This document shows, in pieces, positions 27,338 through 36,380 of a stretch of 64,000 nucleotides of DNA. The stretch comes from Catillopecten margaritatus gill symbiont. GTDB taxonomy: Bacteria > Pseudomonadota > Gammaproteobacteria > PS1 > Pseudothioglobaceae. The position numbers and the translations under genes are program-made. Positions within the stretch are counted from its first letter, which is position 1. The number at the start of each line of letters is the position of its first letter. Where the stretch lies: NCBI GenBank assembly GCA_037956075.1, contig CP138327.1:248001-312000 (forward strand), given 5' to 3'. Under the pieces are notes generated by a model, which was given only the letters and a program-made list of their open reading frames with translations, searched no databases and was not told where the DNA came from.

Positions 27338-28542
27338 GTTTGTATTTATGGTTTGCTTTAATGTTGGTGGTGTCATCGGCGTGGTTGACTTGGTTTTTTT
27401 ATCGCCCTTTGAAGAATAACGAGCTTGATTTGGAAAAATCCAACATTGCTTTGGGTAAGCAAAAACAAGCAGAACTTGCACAAGATTTGCAAAGAGAGTT
27501 AATTGACGAAGCGGTGTATGAGCAAGCCAAAGATGAAATTGCACAAGCTTTGGCGGTGGAAATGACACAAACGGCAACACCCATTGAAACGCAAAAGGCA
27601 ACACCACTTTGGTTGATTTTATTGATTGTATTCGTTTTTTCTATTGCGTCTGTGTTGATTTATCAGTCGATGATTTCGCACTCAATTACGGCTCAAAAAG
27701 CAACAATGGCAACAACTTTACAAGCAGGAAAACCACCGACTTTGGAAGAAAGTATTGTCGATATGGAAAATCATTTAAGCAAAAATCCTGATGATGCACA
27801 GGCGTGGAGAATGTTGGGCTTGGCATTGCATGATTTTAACAAGTTGGATGAGTCTTTGAAAGCCTACGAACGCTCGTATCAGTTAGACCCAAAAAGTGAG
27901 GTAATGTTGACTGAATACGCCTCAACTTTAGCAAGGTTCCAAGATAATCAATTTAGAGGGCGCGTTTCTACCTTGGTGCGTGAAGCGTTAGAAATTAATC
28001 CAAATAATCCAGACGCTTTGTATTTAGCGGGCTGGGTGGCGTTGAATGCGCAACAATTTGATTTGACTCAGTTGCTTTGGCAAAAAGCATTATCAATATT
28101 ACCTGAAAATCAAGCAGATAGAATGACTTTACAGCGTATGTTGGATGAGCTGACACAGATGCAAAATACGAATAACAAAGCACCTGCACAAAGTCAATCA
28201 GACTTACAGCATCAAGTGACGGTTAACATAGTATTATCTGAGCGTTTGCGTCAAGCGGAATTTAAAGACCATTACTTAATGGTGTATGTCAAAGCCGCAC
28301 AAGGTCGGCCGATGCCGATTGCTATTCAAAAAATCAAATTAAAAGATTTTTCAGGTGCGGTAACGCTAACCGATACAAATTCGGTAATGCCAACAAGTAA
28401 ATTATCTCAAGCATCCAAAGTCCTTGCCGTTGTGCGTTTGAGCAAGTCGGGTTCAGCAATGCGACAAGCAGGTGATATTGAGGCAGTGAGCGGTATGATT
28501 GATGTAAAAAATAACCCAAATGTTGATTTGGAATTAAAATAG
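27334..28542 (+). CDS. ccmI: Cytochrome c maturation chaperone CcmI
   Basis: Apocytochrome c chaperone, 402 residues. Two N-terminal membrane helices (about 3-22 and 92-112) flank a cytoplasmic coiled segment, followed by a periplasmic TPR domain (about 145-275; repeats such as DAQAWRMLGLALHDFNKLDESL and ALYLAGWVALNAQQFD) and a C-terminal beta domain from about 290. This layout is that of CcmI/CycH. The gene overlaps ccmF as ATGA. It is the last gene of the run; a repeat-rich gap follows. Confidence 0.9.
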   Translation: MSLYLWFALMLVVSSAWLTWFFYRPLKNNELDLEKSNIALGKQKQAELAQDLQRELIDEAVYEQAKDEIAQALAVEMTQTATPIETQKATPLWLILLIVFVFSIASVLIYQSMISHSITAQKATMATTLQAGKPPTLEESIVDMENHLSKNPDDAQAWRMLGLALHDFNKLDESLKAYERSYQLDPKSEVMLTEYASTLARFQDNQFRGRVSTLVREALEINPNNPDALYLAGWVALNAQQFDLTQLLWQKALSILPENQADRMTLQRMLDELTQMQNTNNKAPAQSQSDLQHQVTVNIVLSERLRQAEFKDHYLMVYVKAAQGRPMPIAIQKIKLKDFSGAVTLTDTNSVMPTSKLSQASKVLAVVRLSKSGSAMRQAGDIEAVSGMIDVKNNPNVDLELK

Positions 28543-28645
28543 AATATAGGGTTGAATGCAGTTTGATTATTAACCCAGCATTTTTGCTGAATTTTTTTTA
28601 TTAAAAGATTTTAAAAAAACTTAAAGCCTTTGTATGGTTTAAAAC

Positions 28646-28722
28646 CCCTAATCCAAAGATAGAAAGTGTAAATATGGCAAGGGTTGGCGTCAGATTTGCA
28701 CTTGCTATTTTCGGATTAGGGA
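28646..28722. mobile_element. Miniature inverted-repeat element, family B, copy 1 (short form)
   Basis: A 77-bp element with ends CCCTAATCCAAAGATAGAAA and a matching inverted right end TATTTTCGGATTAGGG. Flanks are AAAAC and AAAAT, a near-perfect 5-bp duplication. It is the shortest of three family members in the window (others at 40916 and 48523) and consists of little more than the two terminal repeats. Confidence 0.8.
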
Positions 28723-28734
28723 AAATAAAATACG

Positions 28735-28796
28735 ACTATTCTGCTGTAAAATGCAGAATAGTCGCGACTATTTCGCAATACATTGCAAAATAGTCA
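28735..28796. repeat. Two adjacent 30-bp palindromes
   Basis: 28735-28764 is a perfect hairpin with 11-bp arms GACTATTCTGC/GCAGAATAGTC. 28767-28796 is a second hairpin with 14-bp arms starting GACTATTTCGCAAT, one mismatch. They share the GACTATT outer arm and are separated by the two bases GC. No T-run follows, so they are not typical terminators; they look like REP-type sequences. The rest of the 28543-28836 gap holds the family B element and no gene. Confidence 0.8.
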
Positions 28797-28836
28797 CAAG
28801 TTATACCATTTTCTAGTCAAGTTGACCCTGTAAACT

Positions 28837-29958
28837 ATGAATACACTACAATTAGCAAAAGATTTAATTTCCATTAACTCGGTTACCCCTAATGATAAAG
28901 GTTGTCAAAAATTAATGACGGACAGACTGAAAAAAGTGGGTTTTGAAATTGACGATTTGAAGTTTGGCGAGGTTGATAACTTTTGGGCAAAGCATGGCAA
29001 TGATTCGCCTGTTTTCGTTTTTGCAGGGCATACCGATGTGGTGCCAGTTGGTTCGAATTGGCAGACAGAGCCGTTTGAGCCGACGGTGGTTGATGGGATG
29101 TTGTATGGTCGTGGCACAGCGGATATGAAAGGCTCGTTGGCGGCGATGATAACGGCAACGGAACGCTTTGTAACAGATTTCCCCGATCATAAAGGCAGTA
29201 TCGGTTATTTGATTACTTCGGACGAAGAGGGTCCTGCGATTGATGGCACGGTTAAGGTGTGTGAATATTTGAATGATAAAGGGCAAAATATTGATTATTG
29301 CTTGGTTGGCGAGCCGTCATCAACCAATCAGTTAGGTGATGTGATGAAAAATGGCAGACGCGGCTCACTCAATGGTGCACTGACTTTGATTGGCAAACAA
29401 GGGCATATTGCCTACCCACATTTAGCCAACAACCCAATTCATTTATTAGCCCCCGCACTCAATAGTTTGATTGCCGAAGTATGGGACGAAGGCAATGAAT
29501 ATTTTCCAAAAACCAGTTTTCAAGTGTCAAATGTGCATTCAGGCACAGGTGTGACTAATGTGATTCCAGGGGAAATTGAAATGGTTTTTAATTTCCGCTA
29601 TTGTAGTGAATCCACCCACGAAGGTTTGCAAAAAAGAGTGGAAGATATTTTAGATGCGCATAACCTTGAATATAAAATTGATTGGAACCACTCGGGCTAC
29701 CCATTCCTAACGCCAAAAGGCGATTTGGTTAATGCTTGCACACAGGCTGTGAAAGCCATCAAAGGCATTGAGAGCGAATTATCCACTTCAGGTGGCACTT
29801 CTGACGGGCGTTTTATTGCCCCTATTTTGGATGCACAGGTGGTAGAACTTGGACCACTAAATGCAACCATTCATCAAGTAGATGAGTGTGTGAGTGTGCA
29901 AGATTTGGATGATTTGAGTGCCATTTATTACCAAGTTTTGAAAAATATTCTCAAATAA
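28837..29958 (+). CDS. dapE: Succinyl-diaminopimelate desuccinylase
   Basis: Di-zinc M20-family enzyme of lysine and peptidoglycan precursor synthesis. The 373-residue protein has the metal-binding motifs [12 protein letters not shown] near residue 66, [16 protein letters not shown] near 95 and the catalytic glutamate in [14 protein letters not shown] near 135, with a dimerisation domain between about 180 and 290 ([20 protein letters not shown]) and the terminal histidine in [11 protein letters not shown]. Length is normal. It starts after a repeat-rich gap and is 3 bases from trmD. Confidence 0.96.
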   Translation: MNTLQLAKDLISINSVTPNDKGCQKLMTDRLKKVGFEIDDLKFGEVDNFWAKHGNDSPVFVFAGHTDVVPVGSNWQTEPFEPTVVDGMLYGRGTADMKGSLAAMITATERFVTDFPDHKGSIGYLITSDEEGPAIDGTVKVCEYLNDKGQNIDYCLVGEPSSTNQLGDVMKNGRRGSLNGALTLIGKQGHIAYPHLANNPIHLLAPALNSLIAEVWDEGNEYFPKTSFQVSNVHSGTGVTNVIPGEIEMVFNFRYCSESTHEGLQKRVEDILDAHNLEYKIDWNHSGYPFLTPKGDLVNACTQAVKAIKGIESELSTSGGTSDGRFIAPILDAQVVELGPLNATIHQVDECVSVQDLDDLSAIYYQVLKNILK

Positions 29959-29961
29959 ACG

Positions 29962-30630
29962 ATGCGTTTCGATGTCATTACTTTGTTTCCTGAGATGTTT
30001 TCAGCAATTAAAGAAGAAGGAATAATTGCCCGTGGTATTAAAAAATCCCTCTTTTCTATCAACACTTGGCAACTGCGAGATTTTAGCAACAACAAACACC
30101 GAAATATCGACGATGCACCCTATGGTGGCGGAGCAGGGATGGTAATGCAGGTTAAACCCATCCGTGATTGTATTAACAAAATTAAGCAAGAAAACCCAAA
30201 AACAAAAGTCATTTATTTATCACCACAGGGCAAAAAACTGACGCATAAATTGGCAGTTGAATTGTCTGAACTTGATTCAATTACATTGTTATGTGGGCGT
30301 TATGAAGGGGTGGATGAGCGCATTATTGAGCATGATGTGGATATGGAAGTGTCGATTGGGGATTTTGTTATTAGTGGTGGCGAGTTGGCAGCGATGGTGC
30401 TGATGGATGCGGTGAGTCGCCAAATTTCAGGAGTACTCGGTAATCAAGATTCTTTGCAAGATTCTTTTGTGGATGGGTTATTGGATTATCCACACTACAC
30501 CCGTCCAGAAACCATTGATGGACAGACGGTGCCAGCGGTTTTGTTGAGTGGACATCAAGCGAATATTGATGCTTGGCGTACGCAACAGGCGGAAAATAAT
30601 ACAAGAAAAAAACGAGTTGACTTGCTGTAG
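29962..30630 (+). CDS. trmD: tRNA (guanine-N1)-methyltransferase
   Basis: SPOUT-class enzyme that methylates G37 of tRNAs to prevent frameshifting. The 222-residue protein has the N-terminal RFDVITLFPEMF, the conserved DDAPYGGGAGMVM, the SAM-knot region LLCGRYEGVDERI and IGDFVISGGELAAM, and the DYPHYTRPE motif. In most bacteria trmD sits with rpsP, rimM and rplS; here it follows dapE alone, so the operon has been split. Confidence 0.97.
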   Translation: MRFDVITLFPEMFSAIKEEGIIARGIKKSLFSINTWQLRDFSNNKHRNIDDAPYGGGAGMVMQVKPIRDCINKIKQENPKTKVIYLSPQGKKLTHKLAVELSELDSITLLCGRYEGVDERIIEHDVDMEVSIGDFVISGGELAAMVLMDAVSRQISGVLGNQDSLQDSFVDGLLDYPHYTRPETIDGQTVPAVLLSGHQANIDAWRTQQAENNTRKKRVDLL

Positions 30631-30704
30631 CCGTTAATCGCTAACAAATAGCGTGTAATTTTTTGTATAATAGGTCTTTTTATCGTTATATATAAGGGGA
30701 AGAT

Positions 30705-31043
30705 ATGAAATTTGTAACCGCAATTCTTAGACCACATCAACTGGATGATGTGAGAGAGGCATTATCAGAAGCAGGTGTTTCTGGTATCACAGTAACTGAA
30801 GTTAAAGGCTTTGGTCGTCAAAAAGGCCATACAGAAATGTATCGTGGCGCCGAATATCAGATTGATTTTTTACCTAAAATCAAACTAGAAATTGCCATTT
30901 CAGCCTCAAAGTTGGAATCTGTTATCGAGTCAATTACGGGTGTTGCTAATACGGGCAAAGTAGGTGATGGTAAGATTTTTGTCAGTAATCTAGAGAAAGT
31001 GGTTAGGATTCGCACAGGTGAAACCGACCAAGACGCATTATAA
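30705..31043 (+). CDS. glnB: PII nitrogen regulatory protein, first copy
   Basis: Trimeric signal protein that binds ATP, ADP and 2-oxoglutarate and controls ammonium transport and nitrogen metabolism. The 112-residue protein has the T-loop [20 protein letters not shown] with the uridylylatable Tyr at the GAEY position, and the B-loop VGDGKIFV and C-loop signatures. It carries a strong AGGGGA site. It lies 10 bases upstream of an amtB gene, the arrangement usual for GlnK; which of the two PII copies is GlnB or GlnK in function cannot be told from sequence. A TATAAT is seen at 30666-30671. Confidence 0.93.
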   Translation: MKFVTAILRPHQLDDVREALSEAGVSGITVTEVKGFGRQKGHTEMYRGAEYQIDFLPKIKLEIAISASKLESVIESITGVANTGKVGDGKIFVSNLEKVVRIRTGETDQDAL

Positions 31044-31053
31044 AAGGGTAAAA

Positions 31054-32328
31054 ATGAAAAAATTATTGGGATTATTGGCACTTTTGCCAATGGGCGTATT
31101 TGCTGATGACTTGAATGGTGCAAATACTTCGTGGATTTTGACTTCAACGGCGTTGGTGTTGTTTATGACGCTACCAGGTTTGGCGTTATTTTATGGTGGC
31201 TTGGTTCGTAGCAAAAATATCTTATCGGTATTGATGCAATGTTTTGCCATTGCAGGCATTGTGTCAGTTTTGTGGTTGGTGGCAGGGTATTCAATCGCTT
31301 TTGCTGAGGGCAATGCGTATTTTGGTAGTTTGTCTAAATTTATGTTGTCGGGTGTACTTGAAGGCTCGATGAGTGGTGATATTCCTGAAAGCTTGTTTGC
31401 CTTATTCCAAATGACTTTTGCAATTATCACTCCTGCATTGATTATCGGCGGTTTTGCGGAGAGAATGAAATTTTCAGCGGTATTATTGTTCAGTGCAATT
31501 TGGTTAATCGTGGTTTATGCGCCAGTTACTCATTGGGTATGGGGTGGTGGTTGGTTACAAGAAATGGGTTTATTGGACTTCGCAGGCGGTACGGTTGTCC
31601 ACATTACGGCAGGTGTAGGTGCGTTAGTCGCAGCCATCGTGCTCGGCCCACGCAAAGGCTTTTTAAAAACGCCAATGCCACCGCACAATATGACCATGGT
31701 GGTTACGGGTGCAGGGATGCTGTGGGTTGGCTGGTTTGGTTTTAATGGCGGTTCGGCGTTGGCAGCGAATGGTGATGCAGCAATGGCAATGTTAGTCACA
31801 CACATTTCAGCAGCGACAGCGGCAATGACTTGGATGATTTATGAATGGATTAAATTCGGAAAACCGACTGCATTAGGCACGGTAACGGGTATGGTTGCAG
31901 GTTTGGGTACGATTACCCCTGCATCGGGTTTTGTAGGTCCAGCGGGTGCGTTGGTGATTGGTTTTATTGCAGGCATTGTTTGTTTTAATGCTGTTATTTT
32001 GATAAAGCAAAAATGGAAAATTGATGACTCGCTTGATGTTTTTCCCGTGCATGGTGTGGGCGGTATTTTAGGTACGATGATGGCAGGTGTGTTTGCGTCA
32101 AATGAGTTGGGCTTGTTCAGTGGACAAGGTTTGGCAGAAGGAATGACTATCGGATCACAATTAGGCGTGCAATTCATCGGTGTGGTTGCAACTTTTGCTT
32201 ATACGGCGATTGCGACTTACATTATCCTCAAGGGAGTTGGTATGATTGTTGGCTTAAGAGTGAGTGCAGAGGAAGAGCAGCAAGGCTTGGATATTACTTC
32301 CCATGAGGAAGTGGGTTATAATTTGTAG
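31054..32328 (+). CDS. amtB: Ammonium transporter, first copy
   Basis: Trimeric Amt/Mep/Rh-type ammonia channel. From ATG 31054 the product has 424 residues with a cleavable signal peptide (MKKLLGLLALLPMGVFA), eleven membrane helices and the twin pore histidines in GTVVHITAGVGALVA and FPVHGVGGILG. The N-terminal ALFYGGLVRSKN and IIGGFAERMKF are standard. A longer reading from 31018 overlaps the PII gene and adds residues ahead of the signal peptide. It ends in a cytoplasmic tail VSAEEEQQGLDITSHEEVGY, the PII-contact region. Confidence 0.96.
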   Translation: MKKLLGLLALLPMGVFADDLNGANTSWILTSTALVLFMTLPGLALFYGGLVRSKNILSVLMQCFAIAGIVSVLWLVAGYSIAFAEGNAYFGSLSKFMLSGVLEGSMSGDIPESLFALFQMTFAIITPALIIGGFAERMKFSAVLLFSAIWLIVVYAPVTHWVWGGGWLQEMGLLDFAGGTVVHITAGVGALVAAIVLGPRKGFLKTPMPPHNMTMVVTGAGMLWVGWFGFNGGSALAANGDAAMAMLVTHISAATAAMTWMIYEWIKFGKPTALGTVTGMVAGLGTITPASGFVGPAGALVIGFIAGIVCFNAVILIKQKWKIDDSLDVFPVHGVGGILGTMMAGVFASNELGLFSGQGLAEGMTIGSQLGVQFIGVVATFAYTAIATYIILKGVGMIVGLRVSAEEEQQGLDITSHEEVGYNL

Positions 32329-32345
32329 GATTATTTTTCAAACTT

Positions 32346-32384
32346 AAAAAACCCACTAAATTTTTAGTTTAGTAGGTTTTTTTG
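32346..32384 (+). terminator. Terminator after the first amtB
   Basis: Hairpin with arms ACCCACTAAA and TTTAGTAGGT (one mismatch) followed by seven T. Confidence 0.85.
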
Positions 32385-32397
32385 TGTCGAATTTATA

Positions 32398-32403
32398 TAT
32401 AAT
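32398..32403 (+). promoter_or_regulatory. -10 box of dapA, suggesting a leaderless message
   Basis: TATAAT ends six bases before the dapA ATG at 32410, so transcription would be expected to begin at or next to the start codon. No Shine-Dalgarno sequence is present between them. Confidence 0.6.
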
Positions 32404-32409
32404 AATGCA

Positions 32410-33303
32410 ATGCGAATTAAACACCCTCTAACGGGCTCGATGGTTGCCCTAATTACGCCGATGCTTGAAAATGGTTCGGTAGATTTTGACGCCCTTGCAG
32501 GCTTGCTTGAATTTCATATTGAGAATGGCACCAAGGCTATTATTTCAATGGGAACAACGGGCGAGAGTGCGACGCTGAATCAAGATGAACACATTAAAGT
32601 AATGCAAGAGACTATTGCTTTTGCCAAGGGTCGCATTCCTATTATTGCAGGCACAGGTGCCAATTCTACTTCTGAGGCAATTGAACTAACTCAGGCAGCC
32701 AAAGATATGGGTGCAGATGCATGTTTACTGGTGACGCCTTATTACAACAAGCCAATGCAAGAAGGTTTGTATCAGCACTATAAGGCGATTGCAGAAGCGG
32801 TGGATATTGACCAAATTTTGTATAATGTGCCAGGTAGGACGGCGGTAGATTTATCGGTAGAGACCACGGTGCGTTTGTCTCAAGTTGATAATATTATTGG
32901 TATTAAAGATGCAACAGGTGATTTAAAAGTTGCACAAGCCTTAATTGACAGCTGCCCAAGTGATTTTTTATTGTATAGCGGAGATGATGCAACTGCAGTT
33001 GAATTTATCTTAATGGGAGGTCATGGCGGTATTTCCGTGACTTGCAATGTTGCACCGGCAGAAGTGTCAAACGCCTATCAGGCAGCTTTTGAAGAAGACA
33101 GAAAAACGGCTGAAAAGATTGACGCAAACCTATATAATCTGCACCAACATTTATTTATTGAATCCAGTCCAATTCCAGCGAAATGGGCGTTATATAAAAT
33201 GGGAAAATGCGAACCTGGTATTCGCCTACCCTTAACAAAATTATCACTAGATGCTCGTGTGGTATTAGAGCAAGATTTAGTTAACTTAGGAGTAATGGTA
33301 TGA
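32410..33303 (+). CDS. dapA: 4-hydroxy-tetrahydrodipicolinate synthase
   Basis: Class I aldolase that condenses pyruvate with aspartate semialdehyde, the first step of the diaminopimelate branch. In the 297-residue protein the Schiff-base lysine is Lys166 in IIGIKDATGD, the catalytic tyrosine is Tyr138 in ILYNVPGRT and the GTTGES loop is at 48-53. Length is normal. It overlaps the bamC start by 4 bases, an arrangement also found in E. coli (dapA-bamC), supporting both calls. Confidence 0.97.
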   Translation: MRIKHPLTGSMVALITPMLENGSVDFDALAGLLEFHIENGTKAIISMGTTGESATLNQDEHIKVMQETIAFAKGRIPIIAGTGANSTSEAIELTQAAKDMGADACLLVTPYYNKPMQEGLYQHYKAIAEAVDIDQILYNVPGRTAVDLSVETTVRLSQVDNIIGIKDATGDLKVAQALIDSCPSDFLLYSGDDATAVEFILMGGHGGISVTCNVAPAEVSNAYQAAFEEDRKTAEKIDANLYNLHQHLFIESSPIPAKWALYKMGKCEPGIRLPLTKLSLDARVVLEQDLVNLGVMV

Positions 33304-34433
33304 TAAAAATATTGACAGTAACCTTGCTTGCCTTTTCTATGGCAGGTTGTTTTTCATTTGGTCAAGAGAAGAAAAAGAAGTCAGCTGGACTCGGTGAAAG
33401 AGATATTCAATATTACGCCAACAAAACGGTTACCTCTTTAGAAGTACCACCAGATTTAACCAAACCAAGCTCTCAAAATGCATTTAAACTTAGTGAATAT
33501 GTGTTAAATATTGAAGAAGACACGATTAATTTTTCTAAGAGTGACTCTGTTCAAAATGAAGTATCGCAAATTTTAATCAAACCTTCTAATATTGAAGTTA
33601 AAAAATTGGGTCAAATTCGCTGGTTAATTGTTGACAAGAAGCCAGATGCTGTGTGGTATTTAGCCAGATCTTTCTTTAAATCCCATGGCTTTGCGATTAA
33701 AAAATCGGATAAAAAAATCGGTGTAATGGAAACAGATTTCTTGGAAAATCGACCTGAAATCCCTAATCAATCTGTTGGGCTAATTAGATCGATGTTGAAA
33801 AAAGCCATCAAGGCAAGGTATGCATTGCCAATTATCGATAAGTACAGGGTTAGAATGGAGCCTGTTAATGGAGGCAATAAAACAGAGATTCATTTAACGC
33901 TAAATTCCATGGAAGAGGTTGTTACTAATAGTGGCGGGGAAAGTGAGAATACCATTTGGCAGGTTCGTGCTAAAGATGAATCATTAGAAACTGAAATGCT
34001 TTACCGTTTTATGGTTTATCTTGGCGGTGACCATGCAAAAGCAAGGGAGCAGATTGCTGAAACTAAAGAACAAAAGAAATCAAATGTAAAGCTACTCAAA
34101 GGTATTGGTGGTTATGCAAAACTTCAGTTTTCGTTAAATCAATATGACACTTGGGAAAATATCGGTTGGGCACTTGATCAATTAAATATTGACATTGAGG
34201 ATAAAGATGTGAAAGAGGGTAGTTTTTACATTAATGCCGCTAAAGAAAAAGACAAAGGTATCCTTTCGAGATTTTTTGGCGACAATGCTATTAAAAAATC
34301 CTATCAAATTGTTGTTAGACAGATTAGCAGCGCAACCACAGAAGTGTATTTTAATGACTTAACGGAGAAAAATGAGCAAGAGACAGTGCAATTTAGTCAC
34401 GAACTTCTGGGTAATATAGCTAAGCAGTTTTAA
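33300..34433 (+). CDS. bamC: Outer membrane assembly lipoprotein BamC
   Basis: Lipoprotein of the BAM complex that inserts outer-membrane beta-barrels. The 377-residue protein has a signal peptide with lipobox LAFSMAGC (lipidated Cys near residue 17), the conserved unstructured N-terminal stretch containing LEVPPDLTKP that contacts BamD, and two helix-grip domains of about 110-220 and 270-375. It follows dapA with a 4-base overlap, as in E. coli. Confidence 0.93.
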   Translation: MIKILTVTLLAFSMAGCFSFGQEKKKKSAGLGERDIQYYANKTVTSLEVPPDLTKPSSQNAFKLSEYVLNIEEDTINFSKSDSVQNEVSQILIKPSNIEVKKLGQIRWLIVDKKPDAVWYLARSFFKSHGFAIKKSDKKIGVMETDFLENRPEIPNQSVGLIRSMLKKAIKARYALPIIDKYRVRMEPVNGGNKTEIHLTLNSMEEVVTNSGGESENTIWQVRAKDESLETEMLYRFMVYLGGDHAKAREQIAETKEQKKSNVKLLKGIGGYAKLQFSLNQYDTWENIGWALDQLNIDIEDKDVKEGSFYINAAKEKDKGILSRFFGDNAIKKSYQIVVRQISSATTEVYFNDLTEKNEQETVQFSHELLGNIAKQF

Positions 34434-34439
34434 GTAGGA

Positions 34440-36095
34440 ATGGCGTTATCGTCAGCTGTTATTAATCAAGTCATCCAGCAAGAAATTTCACTGGATGATT
34501 TGTCAGATGAGGATTTAGCACAGTTTTGTCAAGCCGCTAATCTTGCTTATCGAGCAGGTGAGCCGATTGTTAGTGATAAAGATTACGATTTTATCTATCT
34601 ATCCGCTCTTAAAGAACGCCTGCCAAATCACCCATTATTCCAATCGATAGAACCCGAAGGACAAGGATTTTCTGAAGAGAAAGTCCTATTGCCAGAAATT
34701 ATGCTGTCCACAGACAAGGCATATTCTTGGGAAGAAATCAGCAAGTGGCTGGAACGCATCCAAAAATCTGCTGATGTTATAGAGCTTGCCCATAACAACA
34801 TTCAAATCAAGGCAACCTCTAAGTTAGATGGTTTTGCAGGTTATGATGATGGCACACGCTTGTATACAAGAGGGGACGGCAAAAAAGGCAGTGATATTAC
34901 TCGGGTTTTTGAACGGGGATTGCAAGTTTATGGCAATGCTGAGCGTGGACAGGGTGCGGGCGAAATTGTGGTTAAGAAAAGTTATTTTGAATCACATTTG
35001 TCTAAGGATTTTGAGTATCCACGCAACTTTCAAGCAAGCCTAATCAAAGAAAAAGAATTGGATGCATTGGCAAAACAAGCGATTATCGATAAAGCCGCTT
35101 TGTTTGTGCCTTTCAATCAATTACCGACTCGCTCAGTCGGTATTAATGAATTAGAAGCGCAGTTCACTCAAATCGTGAGCGAAATGATAGAGATTGATTT
35201 TGATGTCGATGGCGTGGTGTTTGAGGTGACAAATGAAGATTTAAAGCAAGAAATGGGCGCTAATCGAAAATTTCACCGTTGGCAAATTGCTTTTAAAGAA
35301 AACAAAGACAAAGCAGAGGTTAAAGTTCTTTCCGTCACCCCACAAGTAGGACGCACGGGTAAAATTACCCCTGTGGCAGAATTAGAGCCGACCTTATTGA
35401 GTGGCGCCACTATTCATCGTGCCACGGGGCATCATTATGGTTTGGTAAAAGAGCAGGGATTGGGCAGTAATTCAATTATCGAATTAACTCGTTCTGGCTT
35501 GGTTATTCCTAAAATTAACAAAGTTTTAAAATCAGTAAAACCTGTCATTCCAGAAATCTGCCCAAGTTGTGGTAAAAAATTAGCTTGGGAGTCTGATTTT
35601 TTAATGTGTCAAAATCACGACTTATGCCCCGCACAAACGATTGGCAGAATAGAGTGGTTTTTTAAAATACTTGCGAATAATGACGGCTTTGGTATTGCCA
35701 CGATTGAGAAATTATACGAGCATGATATTCGCAAAACCTCAGAAATCTATGCCTTGGGCGTAGAGCATTTAATGGGCATGGGTTTTGGCGAAAAAACCAG
35801 TAACAATTTGGTGGGGCAGTTAAAAAGGTCAAGTACTGAGCAGATTGAAGATTGGCGTTTTTTGGCAGCCTTTGGCGTGGTTAGATTGGGGATGGGTAAT
35901 TGTGAAAACTTGCTTAGGTCTTGTCCACTAAAGGAAGTTTTTGATTTGAACAAAGAACAAATAGCAGAGATTGATGGCTTTGCCGAACTCACTGCACAAG
36001 CAATTGTCGATGGGTTATTAGGTATTAAATCTGAATTTGATTTATTAAGTCAGCAGAATTTCAATTTAGAATTAACCGTTTTGAAAAATATTTGA
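34440..36095 (+). CDS. ligA: NAD-dependent DNA ligase, divergent, lacking its BRCT domain by frame break
   Basis: LigA seals nicks using NAD. In the 551-residue product the Ia domain (YRAGEPIVSDKDYDFI), the adenylation domain with active-site lysine in KATSKLDGFAGYDDG near residue 127, the RGDG motif, DVDGVVFEV, OB fold, zinc finger CPSCGKKL with MCQNHDLCP, and helix-hairpin-helix repeats are visible in the correct order. The sequence is divergent: the usual E(P/L)KLDG reads TSKLDG and the R-x-Y of known ligases is changed. It stops before the BRCT domain, which continues in the -1 frame from 36092. Adding one A to the A5 run at 36084-36088 would give one 632-residue protein. A second, canonical ligA elsewhere is possible. 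Confidence 0.8.
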   Translation: MALSSAVINQVIQQEISLDDLSDEDLAQFCQAANLAYRAGEPIVSDKDYDFIYLSALKERLPNHPLFQSIEPEGQGFSEEKVLLPEIMLSTDKAYSWEEISKWLERIQKSADVIELAHNNIQIKATSKLDGFAGYDDGTRLYTRGDGKKGSDITRVFERGLQVYGNAERGQGAGEIVVKKSYFESHLSKDFEYPRNFQASLIKEKELDALAKQAIIDKAALFVPFNQLPTRSVGINELEAQFTQIVSEMIEIDFDVDGVVFEVTNEDLKQEMGANRKFHRWQIAFKENKDKAEVKVLSVTPQVGRTGKITPVAELEPTLLSGATIHRATGHHYGLVKEQGLGSNSIIELTRSGLVIPKINKVLKSVKPVIPEICPSCGKKLAWESDFLMCQNHDLCPAQTIGRIEWFFKILANNDGFGIATIEKLYEHDIRKTSEIYALGVEHLMGMGFGEKTSNNLVGQLKRSSTEQIEDWRFLAAFGVVRLGMGNCENLLRSCPLKEVFDLNKEQIAEIDGFAELTAQAIVDGLLGIKSEFDLLSQQNFNLELTVLKNI

Positions 36096-36337
36096 CAGAT
36101 TTCACCCATCAATTGAACGGTAAAAAAGTGGTATTCACAGGCAAAATGCAAGGCTCACGAGAGGAAATGAAAAAACACGCCAAGTCGATTGGTATTCAAG
36201 TGGCAACCAGTGTCAGTGCAAAAACGGACTATTTGGTGATTGGCGAAAAAGTTGGACAAAAGAAAATTGAAAGTGCGGAAAAATTTGGTGTTGAAGTATT
36301 GAGTGAAGTCAATTATCTCACAATCATTGAAAATTAA
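36092..36337 (+). CDS. BRCT domain fragment of the DNA ligase, separate frame
   Basis: An 81-residue BRCT domain: LNGKKVVFTGKMQGSREEMKKHAKSIGI, VATSVSAKTDYLVIGEKVGQKKIESAEKFGVEVLSE, with the conserved GxxVxxSVSxKTDYLV core. It is exactly what follows the helix-hairpin-helix repeats in full LigA. The frame could start at TTG 36092, overlapping the ligase stop as TTGA, so it may be made as a separate coupled protein, or the two may be one gene broken by a lost base. The frame is also open upstream to 36056 without a start codon. Confidence 0.75.
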   Translation: MTDFTHQLNGKKVVFTGKMQGSREEMKKHAKSIGIQVATSVSAKTDYLVIGEKVGQKKIESAEKFGVEVLSEVNYLTIIEN

Positions 36338-36340
36338 ATC

Positions 36341-36368
36341 TTGACACCCTTGTTTTTTAAGTTATAAT
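36341..36368 (+). promoter_or_regulatory. Strong sigma70 promoter of the glnK-amtB leader
   Basis: Perfect -35 TTGACA (36341-36346) and perfect -10 TATAAT (36363-36368) separated by 16 bases. Transcription should start near 36375, about 200 bases before glnK, giving a long leader. No sigma54 GG-N10-GC element is seen, unlike many glnK promoters. Confidence 0.85.
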
Positions 36369-36380
36369 TATCGGCAGTTA

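Noticed and set aside
28735-28796. Terminators after ccmI
   Set aside because: Hairpins are strong but no T-run follows on either strand.
36084-36095. Programmed -1 ribosomal frameshift joining ligase and BRCT
   Set aside because: The run reads G-AAA-AAT in frame and does not form an X-XXY-YYZ slippery heptamer; loss of a base or translational coupling explains it better.
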